From contig CAYIEX010000076.1 of the NCBI GenBank assembly GCA_964362485.1, forward strand, positions 1-8,704: DNA of 8,704 bases, written 5' to 3'. A program made the translations under genes and the position numbers. The notes below the pieces were generated by a model. That model did not search any database, was not told where the DNA came from, and saw only the letters and a list, made by a program, of their open reading frames with translations. Below, one piece after another: positions 1-5,582 of this stretch. The DNA is from CAMAVK01 sp964362485. Lineage in GTDB: Archaea; Nanobdellota; Nanobdellia; Woesearchaeales; GW2011-AR9. Each line of letters opens with the position of its first letter. The first letter of the stretch is position 1.

Positions 1-977
1 ATTGACTCTATGAAAGCAGGCGAAGCAAACCCAACTTTTTTCTCATCACTCTTTGGAGCAGCATGTGCAGCATGAATTTGCTCTTTTAACTTGATAAAAT
101 CACTCATGAATTCCCATGATAAATCAAATTTCTTTCCCCAATCGGAAAGTCGTATCCACAACTTTGGAGCTTTTTGGCATAAGCCTTCTGCTAAGACCAG
201 GGCAACTCCACCTCGAATTAAATTAGTTTCAATGCGAGGTTGATCCTTATAGTTTGAAACCTCAAATTTTTCAGTAGGATCACCATCAACTTCAACGGGA
301 AGGTGTGAAACCATAAATTTTAACTCTTCTTCTGATGGGCGGTACTGAAGGTTTGTTACGCGCTCATGATAATCTTGAACTTCCGAAGCATATCGACTTA
401 CTTCCATATCAGTTGGATCATAAGGTGCATATCCCATTTTGACACGCACATAATCTCCCAAAATTACAGAAACTGACGCCGCAGTTCCACCAGCGCCACG
501 AATAGGACCCGCATACTGAAGCGCAAAATATTCTTGGCCGTCTTTGCGTTTTTTAATTTTAAGGCCAATAAATCCTTCGAGGGGTGCCGAAACTATTCCT
601 AAAGTAAGGTAAGCAAAGCCAACCCGAATACCAATTTCAATTGCTTCTTGCTTATTAGCAAAAGTACAAAACTGTTCCTTTGCAACCTCTTCTGCAATTT
701 TAAAACCTACACGCCAGTCCAGAAGACCATATTCAGTTTCAAGTTCAGCAATTCTTTGAGTAACAGTAGTATTTGTAATTTGAGGTGCAACAACTGAGAT
801 GAGACCAACAACACGCTCGGCCATGTTCTGAGCAAGGGGAATAGGTACTTCTTTTTCTGGGTCGAGTCCTTTCTCCCGCGCTTTTTTGGCAAGAATATAA
901 CACTGTTCAATTCCATCTTGCAGGGACATAAAATACTTCTCCATCTCTGGTGAACATGCAACTTGAAGTTCTACCAT
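1..977 (-). CDS. polC: DNA polymerase D large (catalytic) subunit DP2, N-terminal part
   Basis: This is the catalytic large subunit of the archaeal replicative polymerase PolD, cut by the window edge after 325 codons of a protein that is normally over 1,000 residues. The frame from ATG at 977 is open to base 3. Conserved DP2 N-terminal blocks are visible: YFALQYAGPIRGAGGTA at about residues 150-166, followed by DYVRVKMGYAPYDPTDMEVSRY (175-196), and NLIRGGVALVLAEGLCQKAPK (252-272). The polymerase active site lies further along and is not seen. The ATG overlaps the DP1 stop (TAATG), and GAGG at 986-989 sits 8 nt upstream, so translation is probably coupled to DP1. Product identity is certain from these blocks; whether the gene is intact or contains an intein further on cannot be judged here. 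Confidence 0.95.
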   Translation of the reverse strand, partial: MVELQVACSPEMEKYFMSLQDGIEQCYILAKKAREKGLDPEKEVPIPLAQNMAERVVGLISVVAPQITNTTVTQRIAELETEYGLLDWRVGFKIAEEVAKEQFCTFANKQEAIEIGIRVGFAYLTLGIVSAPLEGFIGLKIKKRKDGQEYFALQYAGPIRGAGGTAASVSVILGDYVRVKMGYAPYDPTDMEVSRYASEVQDYHERVTNLQYRPSEEELKFMVSHLPVEVDGDPTEKFEVSNYKDQPRIETNLIRGGVALVLAEGLCQKAPKLWIRLSDWGKKFDLSWEFMSDFIKLKEQIHAAHAAPKSDEKKVGFASPAFIES

Positions 978-2689
978 TAACCAAACCTCAGAACTTTAAC
1001 TTCGCGTGTTTTTAAATTAATGAGAGGAACACGAGCTGGTTCAGGTTCATGACCTAATTTTTCTTGAAATGTTGTTTTGCCCTGCCAACAGCTACCACTA
1101 ATCATGGTAATCCCTTTATAATTAGCAACACAACAATAATGGATGTGACCAGTAATAAAAATATCGGGAATCTTCTTGATTAAGAGGGGATCCTCTGTGT
1201 GAGAAGGATGATAGGGAGTAGATGAAAAAGAGGGAGCTAGATGACGTCGTTTCAGTAAAAATTTCATAATCAAATCAGATCGGTGATAACCACCACCAGT
1301 TCTAATAGATTCCACATTAGCGACATAATAATCAAAACTATACCCATGATACATCAGAACATTGAACCCCTCAAAGCCAGCTTTTTTTCCAATATTGATT
1401 ACTGCAGGATTAGTAACAAATGTTACATTGGGTAAACTAAAGATATCAGAAGCAAACTCAGTATAAAATATTGGCTGTGGTTCAGCCAGATGAACGACAT
1501 CATGGTTCCCCGGACACATAATAATCTGTTTATCTGTAGGGATTTGACGGATTAATCGGGTAAACTCAGTATATTGCCCCTCGATTGTTTTTATCTCAAG
1601 TTCTTCTTCTTGGGAAGGATAAATTCCAACTCCATCAACAAGGTCTCCCGCAATAAAAATATAGCGAACCTTTGATGCTATATCTTTTTGAATTTCATTA
1701 CCCCCTTGACCATTAATCCAGCGTATAAACTTCGCGAATTCTTCTTTCAAAAATAGTTTGGAACCAACATGGATATCAGAGAGAAAAATAGCATACTCTT
1801 CTTCCGGCCCTTTTTTGAGTTCATGAGTAGAAGGAATATCTGGCCAAACAAGATTATTAGCAAAAATAAATTTCTCTGAACTCATTCCAGCAACGCCAAT
1901 TACTTCATCAACAACAAGATCTTTCGCCGCGGCAAATAAATCTTTATCTTTTTTAGTAATCACAACTTTAATTTTTCCCGTAGGATCTTCCAAAGTAATA
2001 ATTACATTACCTGACTTTGTTTCGCCAATTTCTTCGATAATACCTATCACTGCAACGTTTTCTTTCTCTTTTTTTTGTAAAATACGGTTAATTGTTGCAA
2101 TATTTTTGAGTTCCTGTCGCTGTTTTAAGAGACTTTCAAGATAACGATACCGTGACAAAAAGAAGTTGGTAAAATCCTGGACATTATATTTGCGAGGTTT
2201 ATTGATATAAGATATAACCACATTAACCATAGTCTTTTCAACACCAGCCCCTTGAATAGCCCCAACCGAAGGATCAATAAGGGGATTATACATCTCCTGT
2301 GGAATATGATTTGTTACATACGAATATGATGTAGCAGAATCGGGATGAGTTCCAAGCTCACTTTCTAAACTCAATACTGTATGAGCTCGGACACCTTCTG
2401 AGTGTGTTACACTTAAAGTGGACGACTTGAATCCTTGTAATTGTTCTTGATACAACTCTTCATTGCGACCTTTTTCTGCTGCAACACGATACCCATCGAT
2501 ATTATACCAATCAACAAGACTCGTTTGTTTTGTAATAATATCACTATAATCTTTGTTGAGTACAAGTAAATCCCCCTCCAATTCAACTCTACCGAGAAGG
2601 GAAATATCAACTTGACCTTCGAGAAGATCATGACTAACAAGAATATCTTTTTTGAACATTTCTTCAATAAACTCTTGTTTTTTATCCAT
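977..2689 (-). CDS. polB: DNA polymerase D small subunit DP1 (Mre11-like 3'-5' exonuclease)
   Basis: Small subunit of PolD, the partner of the DP2 gene directly downstream; in the family it carries the 3'-5' proofreading exonuclease. Counting 570 residues from ATG at 2689: an N-terminal helical region, an OB fold at about 199-280, then a calcineurin-like phosphoesterase domain with every metal-binding motif intact: SDIHVG (304-309), GDLVDG (348-353), PGNHD (393-397), MYHG (446-449) and GHIH (514-517). The nuclease is therefore probably active, unlike the degenerate eukaryotic B subunits. Start choice: the frame is also open to a TTG at 2722, but ATG 2689 gives a beginning (MDKKQEFIEEMFKKDILVS) resembling known DP1 N-termini. 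No clear ribosome site precedes either start, and a TATATAAAA run at 2699-2707 is too close to ATG 2689 to be its promoter. It lies 59 bp after cdc6 and is probably cotranscribed with it. Confidence 0.95.
   Translation of the reverse strand: MDKKQEFIEEMFKKDILVSHDLLEGQVDISLLGRVELEGDLLVLNKDYSDIITKQTSLVDWYNIDGYRVAAEKGRNEELYQEQLQGFKSSTLSVTHSEGVRAHTVLSLESELGTHPDSATSYSYVTNHIPQEMYNPLIDPSVGAIQGAGVEKTMVNVVISYINKPRKYNVQDFTNFFLSRYRYLESLLKQRQELKNIATINRILQKKEKENVAVIGIIEEIGETKSGNVIITLEDPTGKIKVVITKKDKDLFAAAKDLVVDEVIGVAGMSSEKFIFANNLVWPDIPSTHELKKGPEEEYAIFLSDIHVGSKLFLKEEFAKFIRWINGQGGNEIQKDIASKVRYIFIAGDLVDGVGIYPSQEEELEIKTIEGQYTEFTRLIRQIPTDKQIIMCPGNHDVVHLAEPQPIFYTEFASDIFSLPNVTFVTNPAVINIGKKAGFEGFNVLMYHGYSFDYYVANVESIRTGGGYHRSDLIMKFLLKRRHLAPSFSSTPYHPSHTEDPLLIKKIPDIFITGHIHYCCVANYKGITMISGSCWQGKTTFQEKLGHEPEPARVPLINLKTREVKVLRFG
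986..990 (-). promoter_or_regulatory. Ribosome binding site of DP2 inside the end of DP1
   Basis: TGAGG read on the minus strand lies 8 nt before the DP2 ATG, within the last codons of DP1. Together with the TAATG stop/start overlap it supports the chosen DP2 start and translational coupling of the two PolD subunits, which are needed in fixed ratio. Confidence 0.6.
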
Positions 2690-2748
2690 TGTATTCTGTT
2701 TTATATACTGTTTTCCAACCAATTAACTTTGGTTTGTGGTAATAATAT

Positions 2749-3948
2749 CTACCCCACTTGTAGACTCTTTTCAACGACTTCACGCAATTTTAATAATAAA
2801 CCATCGTCAAGACCAAGACCAATCTCACGTGTTCGACCATATCTTCCCTTAGATATGATTTTAGCATTAATGATACCAAGCATATCTAATTCAGCCAAGA
2901 TATCAGATACTCGTCGTTGAGTTAAAACATTAAATTTTTCCTTTGTGCATAAACCTAAATAAGTGGTATAAATTTCGCCTGTAAAAAAATTCTTTTTCTG
3001 CGGACTCAAAAGAAGTATCGCATATAACACCGCTTGAAACTGTTTTGGCTGTGTTGTTACGGCATTGATTATCCTTTCAGATTCAACCTTATGTTCTGCT
3101 TCATCGAGATGACCTATTTGAACTGTTGGACAGCCACTCCGCTCTGCAATTTCTCCCGCGACACGTAATAAATCGATAGCCCTGCGCGCATCACCATGTT
3201 CACGCGCTGCAAAAGCTGCGCATTTTTCAATAACACCCATCTCAACAACTCCTTCTGTAAATGCTTTGTTGGCTCGCCTGCGCAGAATATCCTGAATTTG
3301 AAGAGCATTGTAAGGTGGAAAAATGATCTCCTCCTCCGATAAACTACTTTTCACCCGTGGGTCTAAGTTTTCCGCAAAGACAAGGTTATTAGAGATTCCA
3401 ACTAAACAAATCTGCGAATTTTTAAGTTCACTATTAATTCTTGTTAAATTATAGAGAATATCATCACCTATTTTTTTGGTTAGCTGGTCGATTTCATCAA
3501 GAACAAGTAAAACAATACGCTTTTCCGCATCCAGTAACCTATAAAAAATATTGTATACTTCATCAGTAGGGAGACCTGTTGCAGGAACATCATCACCAAA
3601 TTCTTTAATAAGTTGTGCAATCAATCTATATTCTGTATCAGCTACTCGTTTTAGTTTACAATTAATATAGACAAACTTAACACCAAGCGTGTTTTTGCTC
3701 GCAATATCTCCCATTGAGCGAACAATGTGTTTAACCGTAAGAGTCTTACCCGTACCTGTTTTGCCATAAATAAAAAGATTTGAAGGTTTTTGCATTCTCA
3801 GAGCAGGAGCGAGGATATTAGCCGCTTCCCGCATCTGTTCATCTCGAAATTGAACTTCATCGGGCAAATACGAAGAGAGGAGAACCGACTTATCCACAAA
3901 AAATGATTCTTTTTTTAGATAACTCTCAAAAAACTGATTAATCGTCAT
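2749..3948 (-). CDS. cdc6: Orc1/Cdc6 replication initiator ATPase
   Basis: Archaeal origin-recognition and MCM-loading protein, 399 residues, usual full length. It has an AAA+ domain followed by a winged helix. Walker A is GKTGTGKT (62-69), Walker B is VLLVLDEID (146-154), sensor 1 is LVGISNN (182-188), LDPRVKSSL is at 195-203, and the sensor 2 region is HGDARRAIDLLRVAGE (251-266). The C-terminal winged helix (about 300-399) contains LTQRRVSDILAELDMLGII (342-360) and ends in a basic wing around KGRYGRTREIGL. The ATG at 3948 is preceded by a strong purine-rich GGGGGGAGGGAG, which fixes the start. The gene borders the putative oriC, the classic archaeal arrangement in which the initiator acts on the adjacent origin. 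An ORB-like site overlaps its leader, suggesting autoregulation. All catalytic motifs are present, so it should be active. The stop is TAG. Confidence 0.96.
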   Translation of the reverse strand: MTINQFFESYLKKESFFVDKSVLLSSYLPDEVQFRDEQMREAANILAPALRMQKPSNLFIYGKTGTGKTLTVKHIVRSMGDIASKNTLGVKFVYINCKLKRVADTEYRLIAQLIKEFGDDVPATGLPTDEVYNIFYRLLDAEKRIVLLVLDEIDQLTKKIGDDILYNLTRINSELKNSQICLVGISNNLVFAENLDPRVKSSLSEEEIIFPPYNALQIQDILRRRANKAFTEGVVEMGVIEKCAAFAAREHGDARRAIDLLRVAGEIAERSGCPTVQIGHLDEAEHKVESERIINAVTTQPKQFQAVLYAILLLSPQKKNFFTGEIYTTYLGLCTKEKFNVLTQRRVSDILAELDMLGIINAKIISKGRYGRTREIGLGLDDGLLLKLREVVEKSLQVG

Positions 3949-3950
3949 CT

Positions 3951-3962
3951 CTCCCTCCCCCC
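3951..3962 (-). promoter_or_regulatory. cdc6 ribosome binding site merged with an ORB G-stretch
   Basis: Read on the minus strand this is GGGGGGAGGGAG, ending 2 nt before the ATG at 3948. It contains GGAGG-type Shine-Dalgarno pairing. The same G run is the G-stretch of the ORB-like site at 3957-3976, so one short sequence appears to serve both translation and initiator binding. Confidence 0.7.
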
Positions 3963-3976
3963 TATTTCCTATGGAA
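3957..3976 (-). promoter_or_regulatory. ORB-like Orc1/Cdc6 binding site, left outer (L1)
   Basis: On the minus strand this reads TTCCATAGGAAATAGGGGGG. It has the layout of archaeal origin recognition boxes: a TTCC-N3-GGAA dyad followed by a G run. The dyad is a perfect 6-bp inverted repeat with a 3-bp spacer (ATTTCC-TAT-GGAAAT, 3964-3978). It matches the right-hand site at 5219 closely but in opposite orientation. It lies between cdc6 and its likely promoter. Binding by Cdc6 is inferred from motif and position. Confidence 0.75.
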
Positions 3977-3978
3977 AT

Positions 3979-4014
3979 AATAAAATTAAATCGTAAAGCA
4001 ATATTTTCTATATG
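3979..4014 (-). promoter_or_regulatory. Probable cdc6 promoter region (two TATA-like elements)
   Basis: On the minus strand there are two AT-rich TATA-like runs upstream of cdc6: ATTTAATTTTATTAT (about 3979-3992) and CATATAGAAAA (about 4004-4014). Given the usual ~25-nt distance from archaeal TATA to start site, they would give leaders of roughly 10 and 40 nt. The sequence does not decide between them. Either transcript would start in or near the L1 ORB-like site. Confidence 0.35.
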
Positions 4015-4054
4015 CCTCGAATTTAATAGATGTAAGCATCAATATATGAGCCAG

Positions 4055-4074
4055 CACCTTCTCTTCTGATGGAA
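4055..4074 (-). promoter_or_regulatory. Degenerate ORB-like site, left inner (L2)
   Basis: On the minus strand this reads TTCCATCAGAAGAGAAGGTG. It keeps the TTCC-N3-(A/G)GAA dyad and a short G element, and matches the right inner site at 5102 at 15 of 20 positions. It lies 98 bp inside L1 in the same orientation. Without L1 and the mirrored right-hand pair it would not stand out, so it is a weaker call. Confidence 0.5.
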
Positions 4075-4223
4075 GCTAATTTAAATACTTATAGTCAACT
4101 TGGAAAGTAGTAAATGAAAGCCACTATACTATTAGATAGGATTTTGAATGAAAGTATACTACAAAATCTGTTTACAACACTAACCTCTCGTTAACAACAT
4201 TAAAATGAATTAATAACGTGATT

Positions 4224-4344
4224 ATAGACAAATTATAAGCCAATCATAAGCCAATCATAAACTAATCACCAGCTACCCATAAACCAATCACAAGCTAATC
4301 ATAAACTAATCATAAACTAATCATTAACAAGCTATAGACCAGCC
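4224..4344. repeat. 11-bp tandem repeat array (about 11 units) in oriC
   Basis: Eleven consecutive 11-bp units in exact register with consensus ATAARCYAATC. Units at 4235 and 4246 are identical (ATAAGCCAATC), as are those at 4257, 4301 and 4312 (ATAAACTAATC). Units at 4279 and 4290 differ by one or two bases, and those at 4224, 4268, 4323 and 4334 are diverged. The plus strand is almost without G. The period is close to one helical turn, so identical faces repeat along one side of the DNA. This resembles the iteron or unwinding-element arrays of other replicons. Direct function is inferred; the repeat itself is plain in the sequence. Confidence 0.85.
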
Positions 4345-4432
4345 AAATTGAATGTTAAATGCAATCAAATTAATCACTTATGCCTAGAGTAAAGTATTGG
4401 TTTTAAAATAATCTAACTACTAACAAAATTCT

Positions 4433-4532
4433 CCTACTACTACCACAACAACTACCACTTTATCTACTACTCAATCTGCTTCATCTGCTTCATCTGCTTC
4501 ATTCACTACTACTACTACTACTACTACTACTA
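4433..4532. repeat. Simple-sequence tract: (ACT)n and three 9-bp repeats
   Basis: The tract holds imperfect CTA/ACT repeats (from 4433), then three perfect copies of TCTGCTTCA (4475-4501), then nine perfect ACT units (4505-4531). The plus strand carries mostly C, T and A. It is probably a slippage-prone region within the origin and may differ in length between close relatives. Read in one frame it gives a Thr/Ser-rich stretch, but that frame has no start codon. Confidence 0.85.
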
Positions 4533-4540
4533 TACTAACC

Positions 4541-4800
4541 TTATTTATTATTATATTATATTATTATCAATATAGAAAATAATAATAATTGATTCTATTA
4601 AGTGTGAATCTCAAACCCAAGCAAACAATTAAAGTGTAATCCCTAATACTAATCCATAAAACAATAATAAAACAAAAATAAAGCAATATAATAATACAAT
4701 AATAACAATATAAATCAAATCATAATTATAATAATAACCCCACAATCATAAAGTAGGATACAAAAAATTGGTTATAATGTTTATCAATAATTAATCAATA
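4541..4800. other. AT-rich core, candidate duplex-unwinding element
   Basis: The DNA here is nearly all A and T. It begins with TTATTATTATATTATATTAT-type sequence facing AATAATAATAATT (4541-4590), which can pair as an imperfect hairpin. It continues with an A-rich, G-poor plus strand of ATA/CAATAATAA motifs (4660-4735) and ends with two 11-bp-spaced copies of ATCAATAAT (4783 and 4794). It lies between the left and right ORB-like pairs, where archaeal origins are expected to melt. Use as the unwinding element is inference. Confidence 0.55.
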
Positions 4801-4847
4801 ATGAGTATCGCAATCACATAAAACATAGAAAGAAAGCCCAATAACAT
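4791..4847 (-). CDS. Possible 18-residue hydrophobic peptide (doubtful)
   Basis: A start-to-stop frame of 18 codons reads MLLGFLSMFYVIAILIID. The AGAGGGGGTAA immediately before its ATG looks like a Shine-Dalgarno site with good spacing. Nearly all residues are hydrophobic, as in single-helix membrane micropeptides. Against it, the frame is tiny, the region is AT-rich (which favours hydrophobic codons by chance), and the G run has another explanation as an ORB element. No function can be assigned. It is recorded because it is the only short frame in the intergenic region that I noticed with a recognisable ribosome site. Confidence 0.12.
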   Translation of the reverse strand: MLLGFLSMFYVIAILIID

Positions 4848-4849
4848 TT

Positions 4850-4865
4850 ACCCCCTCTTTTCTAT
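4850..4865 (-). promoter_or_regulatory. Possible ORB half-site with G-stretch
   Basis: On the minus strand ATAGAAAAGAGGGGGT matches the right half of L1 (ATAGGAAATAGGGGGG) at 13 of 16 positions, but the TTCC arm is absent. It may be a half-site for Cdc6. Alternatively the G run is a ribosome site for a very short peptide that starts at 4847. Weak call. Confidence 0.3.
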
Positions 4866-5101
4866 ACTTCACCATATTTTTCCATTCTACTCATATTTAC
4901 ATTCAATTTATTTTTCATTTGACATTTAGCTTATATTTAACTCAAAAACAGCTTTGTCCAAGTCAACCACAAATCTAATAATAGGTTCATTTTCATTACA
5001 ATCCTTATCAATTAGCCTAACAACTATTTAACTTGCGGCAAAGAAGTTCATTTAACGACAAATCCAATATCCTCTTCCAAAAACACTTACAAATCTTGTT
5101 T

Positions 5102-5121
5102 TTCCACCAGAAATAATGGTG
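5102..5121 (+). promoter_or_regulatory. Degenerate ORB-like site, right inner (R1)
   Basis: Reads TTCCACCAGAAATAATGGTG: a TTCC-N3-AGAA dyad followed by a short G element. It resembles L2 (4055-4074) on the opposite strand more than the outer sites, so the inner pair mirror each other. It lies 117 bp before R2 in the same orientation. Confidence 0.5.
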
Positions 5122-5218
5122 TGTTCAAATCATTAATCTAATTTATCCTATAGTGTTCATAATGACTCATAATAATGTTTTTTTGGGATAAGTGCATTCA
5201 TTTTTTGTTAATCTCCAG

Positions 5219-5240
5219 TTCCATCGGAAATGGGGGGGTC
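5219..5240 (+). promoter_or_regulatory. ORB-like Orc1/Cdc6 binding site, right outer (R2)
   Basis: The core from 5219 reads TTCCATCGGAAATGGGGGGG and is followed by TC. It combines the TTCC-N3-GGAA dyad and the G-stretch typical of archaeal ORBs. It matches L1 at 17 of 20 positions in inverted orientation, 1.24 kb away. The G7 run stands out in otherwise AT-rich DNA. Confidence 0.75.
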
Positions 5241-5243
5241 ACA

Positions 5244-5363
5244 GTGTTAAACACACTCTGTTCAACTAAATACAACATAAAATCATATGCCTAAAATCAT
5301 CGTTATTCCAATTATCCCTATTTTTTTCACTTACTTAACACTCTTGTCTTGTTAAATGCACTC
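5244..5363. repeat. Short TGTTAA/CACTC motif repeats right of R2
   Basis: TGTTAAACACACTC (5245-5258) and TGTTAAATGCACTC (5350-5363) agree at 12 of 14 positions. The first is part of the near-palindrome GTGTT-A-AACAC (5244-5254). TTAACA (5335-5340) and TGTTAA (5350-5355) form a 6-bp inverted repeat. A related perfect palindrome, GTGTTAACAC, lies at 5522-5531 upstream of the membrane-protein gene. They could be binding sites for a dimeric regulator; no protein can be named. Confidence 0.4.
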
Positions 5364-5521
5364 ATTTGAATCTGAAATTATACTGAAACCATTAGAAACA
5401 GTAATAATACCACTCATTAACCATCTACAACCTCAACTATATGTTTCCTGAACTTATAATCAATCAGTATAAATCGTTATTATCACACCGAATCTTCATT
5501 ATCTTACCAGTACTATTCGCA

Positions 5522-5531
5522 GTGTTAACAC
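5522..5531. promoter_or_regulatory. Palindrome GTGTTAACAC upstream of the SpoIIM promoter
   Basis: A perfect 10-bp palindrome about 20 bp upstream of the TATA box of the SpoIIM-like gene. It is related to the TGTTAA motifs at 5245 and 5350. Its position suits a transcription factor site, but this is inference from symmetry and placement only. Confidence 0.35.
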
Positions 5532-5545
5532 AGAAACCCCTAAAA

Positions 5546-5560
5546 AGAAACGTTTAAATA
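5546..5560 (+). promoter_or_regulatory. BRE/TATA promoter of the SpoIIM-like gene (leaderless)
   Basis: AGAAACG (BRE-like) is followed by TTTAAATA at 5553-5560. The TATA centre is about 26 bp before the ATG at 5583, the normal distance from an archaeal TATA box to the transcription start. The mRNA would therefore begin at or within a few bases of the ATG, which agrees with the absence of a ribosome site there. Confidence 0.7.
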
Positions 5561-5582
5561 ACATTAGTCCATTATCCAAAAG

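Larger units (their letters stand above)
3949..5582. other. Putative chromosomal replication origin (oriC), non-coding
   Basis: A 1,634-bp stretch with no convincing gene on either strand between cdc6 and a divergently transcribed membrane-protein gene. It is much more AT-rich than the flanking genes. It contains outward-facing ORB-like sites near both ends, an 11-bp helically phased tandem repeat, simple-sequence tracts and a long AT-rich core that could serve as the duplex-unwinding element. Archaeal origins typically sit next to cdc6 and have inverted ORBs around an AT-rich segment, so the assignment fits known biology. The region is large for an archaeal origin. Sub-parts with no recognised element other than those listed: 4080-4220, 4345-4430, 4870-5100 and 5365-5520. 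Confidence 0.8.

Noticed and set aside
707..961. Minus-strand frame of 84 codons inside DP2
   Set aside because: It is an out-of-frame reading of the DP2 N-terminal coding sequence, whose own frame shows strong family conservation.
2612..2920. Plus-strand frame of about 100 codons spanning the cdc6/DP1 junction
   Set aside because: It lies opposite the ends of two clear genes, its translation shows no recognisable domain, and it has no ribosome site or promoter.
4224..4344. Regular repeats suggestive of a CRISPR array
   Set aside because: The units are 11 bp and directly adjacent with no unique spacers, and there are no cas genes; this is a tandem repeat, not CRISPR.
3949..5582. tRNA, rRNA or other structured RNA gene in the long intergenic region
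   Set aside because: No cloverleaf-type pairing or conserved RNA motif was seen; the region is AT-rich with weak A-T inverted repeats only.
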